This document shows positions 36,995 to 45,969 of a stretch of 64,000 nt of DNA, in pieces. The DNA is taken from NCBI RefSeq assembly GCF_000169095.1, contig NZ_AAVU01000016.1, forward strand, positions 1-64,000, written 5' to 3'. The translations under genes and the position numbers were made by a program. The stretch's first letter is position 1. Each line of letters opens with the position of its first letter. The notes beneath the pieces are model-generated. The model saw nothing but the letters and a program-made list of their open reading frames with translations, did not search any database and was not told where the DNA came from. Origin of the DNA: Lyngbya sp. PCC 8106 (lineage in GTDB: Bacteria; Cyanobacteriota; Cyanobacteriia; Cyanobacteriales; Microcoleaceae).

Positions 36995-37548
36995 ACGGTG
37001 AGTTGATCGAGTTCAGTTAAGAGTTTATCAATCCCTGCATTCGACTCAAAAAAGGAAAATAAATGTTGATAACGAAGTATTCCTTCTCGATCTAAAATCA
37101 ACTGAGCAGGTAAAGGCGCTCCTAACGCTTGACCCAATTTATATCGTCTAAATGTGTTGCAGTTGGGGTCACACAATAAGGGCATTTTTAAACCCAAATC
37201 TTTAACCACCGTTTGGCTTTGTTGCTCGTCGGTGCTGGTAATCATCAAGACCTCAACTCCTCGCTGCACAAACTCTTCGTAACGTTCATTTAGTGCTTTA
37301 ATATGAGGATAACAGAGCGGACAATATTGTTTTTCAGTAAAAATGCGAGTAAACGCCAAAACTACTGGACAGTTTCCCCGATAGTTTGAGAGACGAACGG
37401 ACTGGTTATTGGTAAGATCTGGAAGTTGAAAATCCGGTGTCTTTAAACCCATTTGCAAATAATAGGTCGCCGGAATGGGTAAAAAGTTATTGAAAAAGCG
37501 GCGATTGAGTAAACCGCTAAAATCAGTAGAAGTTAGCATAATTTTCAC
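36991..37548 (-). CDS. peroxiredoxin-like (AhpC/TSA fold) protein with CxxC
   Basis: A 185-residue thioredoxin-fold protein. GLKTPDFQLPDLTNNQSVRL and NYRGNCPVVLAFTRIFTEKQ are followed by YCPLCYPHIKAL. The usual PxxxTxxC of peroxiredoxins is replaced by a thioredoxin-like CPLC pair, so it may be a thiol reductase rather than a peroxidase. A further Cys pair (LLCDPNCNTFRRY) lies mid-protein. The N-terminal 33 residues before MGLKTPDF are atypical; Met33 is a possible start. It overlaps the dnaE stop by 4 bases, tail to tail. Confidence 0.8.
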   Translation of the reverse strand: MKIMLTSTDFSGLLNRRFFNNFLPIPATYYLQMGLKTPDFQLPDLTNNQSVRLSNYRGNCPVVLAFTRIFTEKQYCPLCYPHIKALNERYEEFVQRGVEVLMITSTDEQQSQTVVKDLGLKMPLLCDPNCNTFRRYKLGQALGAPLPAQLILDREGILRYQHLFSFFESNAGIDKLLTELDQLTV

Positions 37549-37722
37549 AAGTGAACGACGAAAGAATGAGTTGAGGTGATGGGTTATCGGTACACTGCCT
37601 CGGAATTGGCGGTGTCTGCGATGACTCGATTCCCGAGTTAAAGACGAACCATTATATTTAGGTTGATATAATTGTCCCTAATTTTCCCATCCCTATAACT
37701 CATTCTCAAGGATCAACTCAGA

Positions 37723-38319
37723 TTAGACCGCAGCAAAGAAGTCTTTAGACTTGACTGGATCAGGAATCATCGTTTTTTCACCTGGCTTCCAACCCGCAGG
37801 ACAAACCTCATCTGGATTCGCCTGTACATACTGGATGGCTTGCAAGGTGCGTAGGGTTTCATCCACGTTGCGACCAAATGCGAGGTTATTGATAGTCGCG
37901 TGTTGGATAACGCCTTCCTTATCGATGATAAATAATCCCCGCAGTGCGATTCCCGCTTCAGGATCTAAGACGTTGTAAGCGGCACTGATATCTTTCTTGA
38001 TGTCAGAAACCAGGGGATATTTTAAGTCACCAACTCCACCCGATTTGCGATCGCTTTGAATCCAAGCTAAATGGGAGAATTCACTGTCAACGGAAACACC
38101 CAGGATTTGGGTATTGAGTTTAGTAAATTCTTCAGCGCGATCGCTAAATGCTGTAATCTCAGTCGGGCAAACAAAAGTGAAGTCCAGCGGATAAAAGAAA
38201 AGGACAACATATTTGCCGCGATAGTCAGACAGCTTGATGGTCTTAAATTCTTGATCGATGACAGCAGTTGCGGTAAATTCCGGTGCAGATAAACCAACGC
38301 GAATGCACTCTTCTGCCAT
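37723..38319 (-). CDS. 2-Cys peroxiredoxin (AhpC/Prx1 type)
   Basis: A 198-residue peroxidase reducing hydrogen peroxide and alkyl peroxides. Seen: the peroxidatic motif YPLDFTFVCPTEITAFSDR, the GGVGDLKYPLVSD loop (the GGLG motif of sensitive Prx in the form GGVG), and the resolving motif DEVCPAGWKPGEK. The C-terminus extends past the resolving cysteine and has F at the place of the YF motif (KDFFAAV), consistent with redox-sensitive eukaryote-like Prx. Electrons come from thioredoxin in this family. It is monocistronic by spacing. Confidence 0.94.
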   Translation of the reverse strand: MAEECIRVGLSAPEFTATAVIDQEFKTIKLSDYRGKYVVLFFYPLDFTFVCPTEITAFSDRAEEFTKLNTQILGVSVDSEFSHLAWIQSDRKSGGVGDLKYPLVSDIKKDISAAYNVLDPEAGIALRGLFIIDKEGVIQHATINNLAFGRNVDETLRTLQAIQYVQANPDEVCPAGWKPGEKTMIPDPVKSKDFFAAV

Positions 38320-38511
38320 AACGTATTTCTCCTTGACTTGCTCTAAGATGATGTCCCACTCAATCCGATCGGGAAGTGAATCCTCTGGATACTTCCTCGG
38401 GTTTACGAATTGTTACGAGGATATCATACTCGAAATGACTACAACTACGCAACCTATCAAAAAAGTACGCTCTAATTCTTTAGAAACGTACTTTTTTAAT
38501 TGATATTTAGA

Positions 38512-38584
38512 TGGCTCCGGCTGGATTTGAACCTGCGACCTTGGGCTTATGAGTCCCCTGCTCTAACCACTGAGCTACGGAGCC
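38512..38584 (-). tRNA. trnM: tRNA-Met (CAT anticodon), elongator type
   Basis: On the minus strand the cloverleaf can be folded: acceptor GGCTCCG/CGGAGCC, D-arm GCTC..GAGC, anticodon loop CTCATAA, T-loop TTCAAAT. The paired 1-72 end marks an elongator rather than an initiator. No CCA is encoded. The anticodon stem has only three Watson-Crick pairs (G27/A43 and A31/G39 do not pair), and the T-stem has one A/A mismatch. It is the only tRNA seen in the window. Confidence 0.85.
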
Positions 38585-38729
38585 AGATTTTCATCAACGG
38601 TTACTAATTATAGCAAAAGTCGATGAGAGATTGCAAGTTTTTGACTGGCTAAATTTTTCAGCGGATGGGGAATCAGTTGAGAGTTATCCCTAACCTGTTC
38701 ACTGTTCCCTCGTCACTGAAAAAGTCGCC

Positions 38730-40970
38730 CTATCGTTGAGAAAGATTATCCCGTTCGCTCGGAAGCAAAGCCATCGGATTAACAGCACCTTGTCCAGAGG
38801 GATGAATCTCAAAGTGTAAGTGGGGGCCTGTACTTCTGCCTGTACTGCCCATTTCCGCAATTTGATGACCCTGAGCCACCTTCTGACCTTTATTAACCAG
38901 AACACGACTGTTATGAGCGTAAAGGGTTAAACTGCCGTCGGGATGCTCAATTTCCACCAAGTTACCATAGCCGCCACTATTCCATCCGGCATAAGTGATC
39001 ACACCAGGCGCCGCCGCAAAAATAGGTGTACCAATGGGAGCCGCGATATCAATTCCTCGGTGCATCCGTCCCCAACGCCAACCATAACCCGAACTTAAAA
39101 TGCCTCTCGACGGCCAAATATAGCCATTAAACCGCATGGTTCCCCCCGGCAGATAAGTATCCGGGCCAGCAAGGGGCGGTAAATCTGGAGAAACAATACG
39201 TCCGAGAGCTGGATTTTGCAACGGATCATAAGCATTGGGGCCAATCGGTGCAGTCGCCACCACTGACTGATCATCACGTTCTGCTTCCAGTTCCTGCTGA
39301 GGTCGCAGAGAAGCAGCACTGCTAGGAGCCGTTAACTCCGGTGAGGGGGCAGACTGTTCCGGAGGCTGAGTATTTCCGCCTGCGGCTTCTTTTTGCCGTC
39401 GATAAGCATCAGGATTGAACTCAGGGTTAATCCGGCGCAATAATAACGGCTGTTGAGGGTTAGTCGGTGTCACATCTTCTGGAGTTGACGACTCCTCAGA
39501 GGTTTGTTGAGAGGCATCTGCTAGCTGTTGGGCTTGCTGAATCTTGTACTCTTGACGCAATCGGTCAACATCTGCCCGCAACCGACTGGTATGGAGTTGA
39601 GAAGACGAGTCGCTCTTAACCCCGGAAGACTTCGAGCGGAGATCAACAGTAGAGGAAACCAGTTGAGTCTGGACTTGATCACGAGCAAAGGGGATTTTAG
39701 AAGAAATCGCCGTTGGTTCGGTGATTGCACCCGAAGCCTTGATCGTCGCCAGTTGATCTAAGGAAAACTGACTTTCAGCTTCAGAATTGGGAGTCAGAGT
39801 ATAAGGCTGCACTCGACTCAACTGATTGCCGATGGGTTTCAACGTTTTGGACTTCAGCTTCGAGGACAACTCCGAAGGCGTGACCGAATCACCAAAGCGA
39901 GACTCGTTTGTAAAGCGTGAAAGAGATTGCTCTCTAGATGGAAATTCTGTGGCTAAATTTTGAGAATTTCCAAATTTATCAGGCTGATTTGAAGAGGGAT
40001 TTTGAAAAAGGGAACGATGAGAAGCTCGTTGAGGAATTCTGAGATTTTGATTGGCTTGTATAAAATTAGGGTCAGTAAGATTATTGGTTCTGATAATCTC
40101 ATCGACAGACACATGATGACGACGGGCAATCTGAGCCAGTGTCTCCCCTGAATTAACACGATAGACCACTGAAACCGAGTTATCGGTTAACTCAGATTCA
40201 ATCACAATCGCTCCAGGCACTTCAGGTGTTGCGTAGGGCTGATTTGTACCTGCCGCTTCCGATAAAGCAGAGTTTGATTGAGCAGATCGACGACGAGGGG
40301 TTGCCAACGACTCTGATGAGTCTCCTGAATTATTTAAAAGAGCGTCCTGAGATGCTGATCTTGATGAATTCGGCTGAACAGTAGATGGGGATGTTGCCGA
40401 ATCGGGGCGGGATTCTGAACCCACCAGAGGAGTTTGAGACTCGGACTCGGACAACTCAGTTAAACCCGATTTCGGTGATTTAACAGACTCTACTCCTTGA
40501 TCTGAGGAATTAGCCCGATTAGAGTTGTCGTTTAGCTCAGACAAATTCCGCAGCAAAGAGGGTTGCCATTCGGAATCGTTTGCAGGTGCCGTTGCCTGCG
40601 CGGCCCCCTCTTGAGAGTTTGAAACTCCATCAGAGGTGGGCTGCATTTCCGGAGTGAGTGTCGCCACAGAGGATACTGTATTAGCTCGACTCCCTTCAGG
40701 CCAGAGAATACCGGAGGCAATTGCTAAACCGAGGAAAGCGGCAGAAGTGTATGCCTTACTGCTACCTAAGAAAATTGCCTGCTGTGCGAAAACTACTTTA
40801 GCCTCTTGCTTTTTGGCTTTCGTGGCAGGTTGGTCTGAATGTGGAACTGTTCCTTTCAAAGAACGACCTCCTATGGAGAAGCGTTTAACTGTCCTTGGAT
40901 AATTCAAGGGATTCAAATCAGTGATATCAATCACTTTTATAAATTGATATACGTCACTGACAGTCATCAA
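38730..40970 (-). CDS. LysM and M23 peptidase domain protein
   Basis: A 746-residue envelope protein. A membrane segment or uncleaved signal (about 80-98) is followed by Ser-rich low complexity and a LysM domain (about 268-312, YRVNSGETLAQIARRHHVSV). A second disordered stretch leads to a C-terminal M23 zinc metallopeptidase (about 615-735). Its ligands are in HRGIDIA (H637, D641) and HLHFE (H717, H719). M23 enzymes cut peptide cross-links in peptidoglycan, or as degenerate forms activate amidases; the metal ligands here look complete. The N-terminal start could also be Met2. Confidence 0.9.
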   Translation of the reverse strand: MMTVSDVYQFIKVIDITDLNPLNYPRTVKRFSIGGRSLKGTVPHSDQPATKAKKQEAKVVFAQQAIFLGSSKAYTSAAFLGLAIASGILWPEGSRANTVSSVATLTPEMQPTSDGVSNSQEGAAQATAPANDSEWQPSLLRNLSELNDNSNRANSSDQGVESVKSPKSGLTELSESESQTPLVGSESRPDSATSPSTVQPNSSRSASQDALLNNSGDSSESLATPRRRSAQSNSALSEAAGTNQPYATPEVPGAIVIESELTDNSVSVVYRVNSGETLAQIARRHHVSVDEIIRTNNLTDPNFIQANQNLRIPQRASHRSLFQNPSSNQPDKFGNSQNLATEFPSREQSLSRFTNESRFGDSVTPSELSSKLKSKTLKPIGNQLSRVQPYTLTPNSEAESQFSLDQLATIKASGAITEPTAISSKIPFARDQVQTQLVSSTVDLRSKSSGVKSDSSSQLHTSRLRADVDRLRQEYKIQQAQQLADASQQTSEESSTPEDVTPTNPQQPLLLRRINPEFNPDAYRRQKEAAGGNTQPPEQSAPSPELTAPSSAASLRPQQELEAERDDQSVVATAPIGPNAYDPLQNPALGRIVSPDLPPLAGPDTYLPGGTMRFNGYIWPSRGILSSGYGWRWGRMHRGIDIAAPIGTPIFAAAPGVITYAGWNSGGYGNLVEIEHPDGSLTLYAHNSRVLVNKGQKVAQGHQIAEMGSTGRSTGPHLHFEIHPSGQGAVNPMALLPSERDNLSQR

Positions 40971-41416
40971 TGCTTACGCCAGGTTACCCTGCTTTGTTGA
41001 TTTCGGCAAGCGTTTTGTTCATTCTATCTATTCCTTTGAGTCAGAATCGATGATCAACAATACCAGCCTAACTGTTCAGTGATGTTCACAATTGGACACA
41101 TAATGTATTAATTAAGAGTCCAGATGTGAATCTACACTAACTCTTGAGAAAAGTACAACTCTCTTTTCTCTTGGGTCTAACTCATAAGCTTGATGCTCAC
41201 CTCAAGTTTATTGACTTTACTCTAGGATCAATTCCCCGAGGAGTAAAGCGTTGAGGCTGATCACCTCGACAAAAGAGCGATTTTTAGATGAATAAAATCT
41301 ATCACGAATCAAGGGAACCTAAATCCGGGTATTTATAAAAAAAAATTATCTATCCTGGCCAATTCTGGGGTGGGAATCACCCCTCTTTTCTGCAAAATTC
41401 CCTCACTTTCGGGGAA
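40971..41416. other. intergenic region, 446 bases
   Basis: This is the leader of the LysM/M23 gene on the minus strand, and the 3' side of trmL. A hairpin GTTGAGG..CCTCGAC lies near 41250-41270 with one G-U pair. No open frame with a ribosome site was seen. Confidence 0.45.
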
Positions 41417-41881
41417 CTATTGATCCAAAAAACCCAATTGGCGACCTGCTTCTAACAAGCCAATTGCAACACTCACAGACAGATTTAAGCTCCGCACACC
41501 CGGTTCACGCATCGGAATTGAAGTGGTCACATCACAAGCCGAGAGGAGTTCGGGGGATAACCCTGTGGTTTCGGGTCCAAACAATAACCAGTCATCGGCT
41601 TGATACTGAAACTGAGCGTAATTCTGCTTACCCCGCTTACTAAAGCCGATCCAGCGTCCTCCCCAATATTGGTGATAGTGTTTAAAGGCTTCAATCGAGG
41701 AATGTATTTTTAAGGGAACATAGGGCCAATAATCGAGGCCAGCTCGCCTTAAATCGCGATCGCTAATTTCAAATCCTAACGGCCCAACCAGATGTAACTC
41801 TGTACGGGTGGCGGCACAAGTTCGAGCTACATTGCCTGTATTTGGGGGAATCTGAGGTTGAATCAAAACAACTCGCGGCAT
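41417..41881 (-). CDS. trmL: tRNA (cytidine/uridine-34 2'-O)-methyltransferase TrmL
   Basis: A 154-residue SPOUT methyltransferase modifying the wobble base of tRNA-Leu isoacceptors. The trefoil-knot motifs are seen: IQPQIPPNTGNVARTCAAT at the start, LFGPETTGLSPEL in the middle, and IPMREPGVRSLNLSVSVAIG at the C-terminus with the conserved Asn. The length equals the family norm. A small hairpin CCTCTAT/ATAGAGG (41920-41937) lies in its leader. Confidence 0.95.
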   Translation of the reverse strand: MPRVVLIQPQIPPNTGNVARTCAATRTELHLVGPLGFEISDRDLRRAGLDYWPYVPLKIHSSIEAFKHYHQYWGGRWIGFSKRGKQNYAQFQYQADDWLLFGPETTGLSPELLSACDVTTSIPMREPGVRSLNLSVSVAIGLLEAGRQLGFLDQ

Positions 41882-42046
41882 GGATAATTCAGGATCAATC
41901 TTTTACTCTCAGCCCGTAACCTCTATGAAAATAGAGGAATAATAAATTCTCCGTTCAGAATGCGTTCATTTTGACCGGAATTCATAGTTTTTTTTTATAT
42001 TTCAAGAATCAACCCACCGATAAGATATTCTAAACGATGATCACGC

Positions 42047-43201
42047 TCAAGCCACAAGAGGCGGTTGACACAATTTGTCTTCAAATTCTTCTTCCTGTTT
42101 TTCCATCTCCGCGATCGCTTGTTGGATGACCTGGCGACTGCTTAATCCCTGTTGATGCAACTTTAACCACTGTTGAGCTGTGTTTCCCTCTTGTAAGATT
42201 TTCTTCACCGGAGACAAAAAGCAGCTAAAGCCTCGCCGTTTAGCGACAGGCCAAACTTCTTGATAGAGTTCGGTAATCCAATCTTGAGCTGAAATCACTT
42301 GACCGTTTTTCCAATGTCGTAGAGAAGCCTCTAAACTCTGATGCGCTGCTGCTGCTTCGTTTTCTTCGGTTAAGGTCACTAAGTCTGAAGCTCGGGTACT
42401 GGCTGGAAAATTACTTTGTTCGAGGGGGTCAAGACTCGGATCTTCAAACATTTGCCACAGTCGCGCTTCGATCAAGGCAGTGACAGCTAGTAAAGCCACG
42501 GGGTTGACAATCAGATCACAAATTCTCAGTTCTAAGCGGTTCAGGTTGTAGGGACGGCGATCGCCATTGGGTCGTACCGATGACCACAGATGACGCACAT
42601 TGTACATGGTTCCTAGAGCCAGTTGTTCCTCTGTCCAGTCAATATAGTGGGAATGACTTTCAAATAGGGGAACGTGTTCAGGGGTTTGCGGAAAGACAGA
42701 CCAACGGGTGGAATGGTTGCCTGTGGGTTGACCATCGAGAAAGGGAGACGAAGCACTCAACGCTAAGTAGAGCGGTGCTTCCACTCGCACGAGGCGAATG
42801 GCTTTCATCAACAGTTCTGGGTCACTAATGCCAATATTGATGTGAATACTAGCGGTGACGACCGTGGTGCCGTAGGTTTCCTCGATATGAGTATGGTAAG
42901 GATTATTGGGATCGGAGCGATAAAAACAGTCACTTTCACCCAGAGATAGGGTACTTCCTGGAATGAGCGTATAGTTTCCCCATTGCTTGAGAGCCGATCG
43001 CAGCGATCGCCGAGGCTTGACTAAAGCACATAATAGGCGATCATAGTTACACAAAGGCGCGGTGGTATACTCGACATTACGACTATCGGGTTCTCGCACA
43101 AATCCCTCAAGTTCAGCGACAATCCGATCTGAAAGGCCGACTACTTCTCCTTGAGGAGTGCCAGTATACATTTCTACTTCAAAGCCTTTTGACAATAGCA
43201 C
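42047..43201 (-). CDS. gshA: glutamate-cysteine ligase, cyanobacterial type
   Basis: A 384-residue ATP-dependent enzyme making gamma-glutamylcysteine, the first step of glutathione synthesis. Features fit the cyanobacterial GshA: GFEVEMYTGTPQGEVVGLSD, the Glu-binding region NVEYTTAPLCNYDRLLCALV, THIEETYGTTVVTASIHINI, and NLNRLELRICDLIVNPVALL. It links functionally to the glutaredoxin at 31236. The start at 43201 gives the usual length. Confidence 0.92.
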   Translation of the reverse strand: MLLSKGFEVEMYTGTPQGEVVGLSDRIVAELEGFVREPDSRNVEYTTAPLCNYDRLLCALVKPRRSLRSALKQWGNYTLIPGSTLSLGESDCFYRSDPNNPYHTHIEETYGTTVVTASIHINIGISDPELLMKAIRLVRVEAPLYLALSASSPFLDGQPTGNHSTRWSVFPQTPEHVPLFESHSHYIDWTEEQLALGTMYNVRHLWSSVRPNGDRRPYNLNRLELRICDLIVNPVALLAVTALIEARLWQMFEDPSLDPLEQSNFPASTRASDLVTLTEENEAAAAHQSLEASLRHWKNGQVISAQDWITELYQEVWPVAKRRGFSCFLSPVKKILQEGNTAQQWLKLHQQGLSSRQVIQQAIAEMEKQEEEFEDKLCQPPLVA

Positions 43202-43327
43202 GTTAGTTCCTCAGTTCTGCGTTTCCGGGCCGGAGGTTGGGGCGCAATCTGAACTTAGAGCGAGGTAGAGGGATCTTGATTCAGATGTTATGGATTCTCG
43301 CCTTTGTTCTCTCGGCGTTAACTCTAA

Positions 43328-44152
43328 TTATCCTATCATGGATTCACATTCCCAAGGAAAGATACTTTCTGATTCCTCCACTGCATTGAATACATAGTCA
43401 TAGTCAAATTCTACAGAACGAATATGACGGGTGACAGAAAAGCCACAATTGATCACCTGATCGGTTGTAAAGGTAACCAGAATTAGTTCCGTGAGTTTGC
43501 GGGGAGAAATATCGGGTTTCTTGACAAAATAATCTCTCCGAGCAAAGAATATTCGTTCATCTTTGGGAACGACGATACCATTGAGTTTGTGTGTATTCTG
43601 AATCGGTTTAATATAGTTTCGGATGAAATCATCCGGATTTTTTTGCAGTCGGGATAAGCGTTCATGCTGAAGCCAGCTCATATTAAAGATTAATTTTAAT
43701 AACTCAAACCCTAAAACATAATAGAACACTTTATCTTTGTCTTCGGGGTTTAAAGCCAGTCTCAACGCAGATTCGAGATATTCTTCAGGCTGACAACGAG
43801 CATCTTGAGCGGAGTGAACATAAAACTGTTTGATATAGTTTCTTAAAAGAGATTCATTCAAATTGGTGTCGAGTTTAAACCAGGTTAAATACCGTTTGAT
43901 TCGTTGTAAGGTATCAACATCTTCTAAAAGTTTGGACACCAAACCGTCGGCTGTATATTCGTCTAAAAACTCGGCTTGCTTCTCCGGAGAGGAACCGCAC
44001 AATATATAACACAAGGATAGAACATAGCGCCGTTCGTTCCAGGGTAAACTCTGCGCCCATTGCTGCACCTCTGGGGGCAACCGATCAAATAACGCATTAC
44101 TTTTTAAGGGTTCAAAGAAATTCTTTCTTTTGTACTTTAACATGGCTCTCAC
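43328..44152 (-). CDS. conserved-looking hypothetical protein under a CRP-type site
   Basis: A 274-residue soluble, mostly helical protein. I do not recognise the family. Visible features: RLPPEVQQWAQSLPWNERRY near the N-terminus, a helical middle (FYYVLGFELLKLIFNMSWLQ), and a C-terminal beta-rich part with DERIFFARRDYFVKKPDISP, then a distinct VINCGFSVTRHIRSVEFDYD. No signal peptide or membrane helix. A perfect TGTGA-N6-TCACA site lies about 100 bases upstream of the start, suggesting cAMP-receptor control. Confidence 0.7.
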   Translation of the reverse strand: MRAMLKYKRKNFFEPLKSNALFDRLPPEVQQWAQSLPWNERRYVLSLCYILCGSSPEKQAEFLDEYTADGLVSKLLEDVDTLQRIKRYLTWFKLDTNLNESLLRNYIKQFYVHSAQDARCQPEEYLESALRLALNPEDKDKVFYYVLGFELLKLIFNMSWLQHERLSRLQKNPDDFIRNYIKPIQNTHKLNGIVVPKDERIFFARRDYFVKKPDISPRKLTELILVTFTTDQVINCGFSVTRHIRSVEFDYDYVFNAVEESESIFPWECESMIG

Positions 44153-44568
44153 TTAAAGCTTTCTGTGGTTTTTTATGGGATAGAAATTGTGAACGGTTAG
44201 CAAATTTTATGGAGATTGAATAGCTTGTTTGATCGCCTGGGCAGACTCTAGGTGTGATATAAATCACAAGTTTTTGTGTTTTTGATCGCTTTAATCTTTT
44301 CTTGTAGATTGACCCTCAACTCACTTCCTTTTAGCGAATCCGTCTTCATCTCACTTAAACTTCTATTTATATTTATTCATCTCCAATTCATTTATTCTTA
44401 GCTGTTCATTTTTTTTAGATTCTAACATCATTGTCTCAAATAATACAGCTTAAAGTCAAGTAAATTTTCTAGATATTTATACTAGACTTGAGTTGTTAAT
44501 TTTATACCAAACCCTAGCTGGTAAAATTAAATACATCAACTCTAAGTATTTTCAAGGAGAAATCAAAA
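44153..44568. other. intergenic region, 416 bases, divergent promoters
   Basis: It separates the divergent 43328-44152 gene and cbiA. It contains the CRP-type site and long AT-rich stretches. AAGGAGAAATC just before 44569 is the cbiA ribosome binding site. No cobalamin riboswitch box (GCCACTG) is present. Confidence 0.55.
44253..44268. promoter_or_regulatory. perfect CRP-family binding site
   Basis: TGTGATATAAATCACA matches the consensus TGTGA-N6-TCACA at all ten specified positions. A TAAAAT -10-like hexamer for the minus-strand gene lies at 44204-44209, placing the site roughly 60 bases upstream of the likely start, a class I activator position. The site is about 300 bases from cbiA, so the minus-strand gene is the likelier target. 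Confidence 0.65.
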
Positions 44569-45969
44569 ATGACCGCGATTATTGCTGCGGATCGGAGTGG
44601 ATCAGGTAAAACAACCATTACCCTTGCGCTTTTAGCCTATCTCCAACACCACCAGTTCAATATCCAATCTTTTAAAGTTGGCCCTGATTATATTGATCCC
44701 ATGTTTCATCAATTTGTGACTCAAAAACCCTGTCGCAATCTCGATCCCATTCTGACATCAGAACCCTATATTAAACAGTGTTTTACTCGTCATACTCAAA
44801 ATACTGATTATGCTCTGATCGAAGGCGTTATGGGATTATTTGACGGAGTTTCAACCCTCATTCATCAAACCCCTACAGGCTCTACCGCTCACATTGCTCA
44901 AATACTCAATTTACCCATCTTATTAGTCATCGATTGTAGTCGCTTATCCGGTTCAGTCGCCGCGATTGCTCATGGTTTTACCACACTCAATCCTCAACTT
45001 AAATTTGCAGGTTTAATCTTAAATAAAGTCGCCAGTGATCGTCATCTAGAACTTTTAAAATCAGCACTAGAACCTTTAGATATCGACATTCTTGGCATTG
45101 TGCGACGACAAGATCAAATCCATCTCCCCGAACGACATTTAGGCTTAGTTCCCACCGATGAACTTCCTCAATTACAAACTTTAATTCATCAACTCGCTGA
45201 TTTAGCTACTGACTGTTTTAACTGGGAAAAACTCCTTCCCTTATTCAAAACTCAAAAAACAGGATATATTCAATCCAATCTTACAAAACCTGATCTTGAT
45301 AATCCCGTTAAAATTGCTGTTGCTCGTGATCAAGCCTTTAGTTTCTATTATCAAGATAACCTCGATATTTTACAACAACTCGGAGCAGAATTGGTTTTTT
45401 GGAGTCCTCTAAATGACTCTCAAATTCCTAACAATATTCAGGGTTTATATTTTGGGGGTGGTTTTCCCGAACTCTTTGCAAAACAGTTATCCGAAAATTT
45501 ATCAGTTAAAAAAGCAGTTCAAAATCTGATCTCAGTAGGAATACCAACGTATGCTGAATGTGGAGGTTTGATGTATTTATGTGAAGAAATCATTGATTTT
45601 GAGAACAAATCTTGGTCAATGGTGGGGATTCTTCCGACAAAAGCCTTGATGGGAAAACGGTTAAAATTAGGATATTATCAAGCCAATACACTACAAGAAA
45701 GTTTCTTATTACCCAAACAAACCACTATTTTCGGACATCAGTTTCATCGTTCAGAACTCACCTTAGAATCCCCAAATCCCCTCTATAAAATGAAGCGTTA
45801 TGGTAAAACTCTAGAATATGAAACAATCACTGAAGGATGGCAATTGGTTAATCTTCATGCGTCTTATCTACATCTACACTGGGGAAGTCGTCCCGAAATT
45901 CCAGCGAGATTTTTACAGCAATGTTCGATGTTTAATTCTGCTGAATCTGCAACAATTCAGGAACAGTAA
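44569..45969 (+). CDS. cbiA: cobyrinate a,c-diamide synthase
   Basis: A 466-residue ATP- and glutamine-dependent amidase of cobalamin (pseudocobalamin) synthesis. N-terminal dethiobiotin-synthetase-like domain: IIAADRSGSGKTTITLALLA (P-loop), FKVGPDYIDPMFHQFV, EGVMGLFDG. C-terminal class I glutamine amidotransferase: LYFGGGFPELFA, YAECGGLMYLCEE (Cys nucleophile), FHRSE and LHASYLHLHWGS (His). A strong ribosome site precedes the ATG. Its 3' end overlaps the convergent deacetylase gene by 38 bases. Confidence 0.95.
   Translation: MTAIIAADRSGSGKTTITLALLAYLQHHQFNIQSFKVGPDYIDPMFHQFVTQKPCRNLDPILTSEPYIKQCFTRHTQNTDYALIEGVMGLFDGVSTLIHQTPTGSTAHIAQILNLPILLVIDCSRLSGSVAAIAHGFTTLNPQLKFAGLILNKVASDRHLELLKSALEPLDIDILGIVRRQDQIHLPERHLGLVPTDELPQLQTLIHQLADLATDCFNWEKLLPLFKTQKTGYIQSNLTKPDLDNPVKIAVARDQAFSFYYQDNLDILQQLGAELVFWSPLNDSQIPNNIQGLYFGGGFPELFAKQLSENLSVKKAVQNLISVGIPTYAECGGLMYLCEEIIDFENKSWSMVGILPTKALMGKRLKLGYYQANTLQESFLLPKQTTIFGHQFHRSELTLESPNPLYKMKRYGKTLEYETITEGWQLVNLHASYLHLHWGSRPEIPARFLQQCSMFNSAESATIQEQ

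Noticed and set aside
41920..41937. CCTCTAT/ATAGAGG hairpin as gshA terminator
   Set aside because: It lies over 100 bases past gshA, close to the trmL start, and lacks a T-tract; it is more likely a leader hairpin.
44153..44568. Cobalamin riboswitch before cbiA
   Set aside because: The B12-box sequence GCCACTG is not present and a normal ribosome site is fully exposed.
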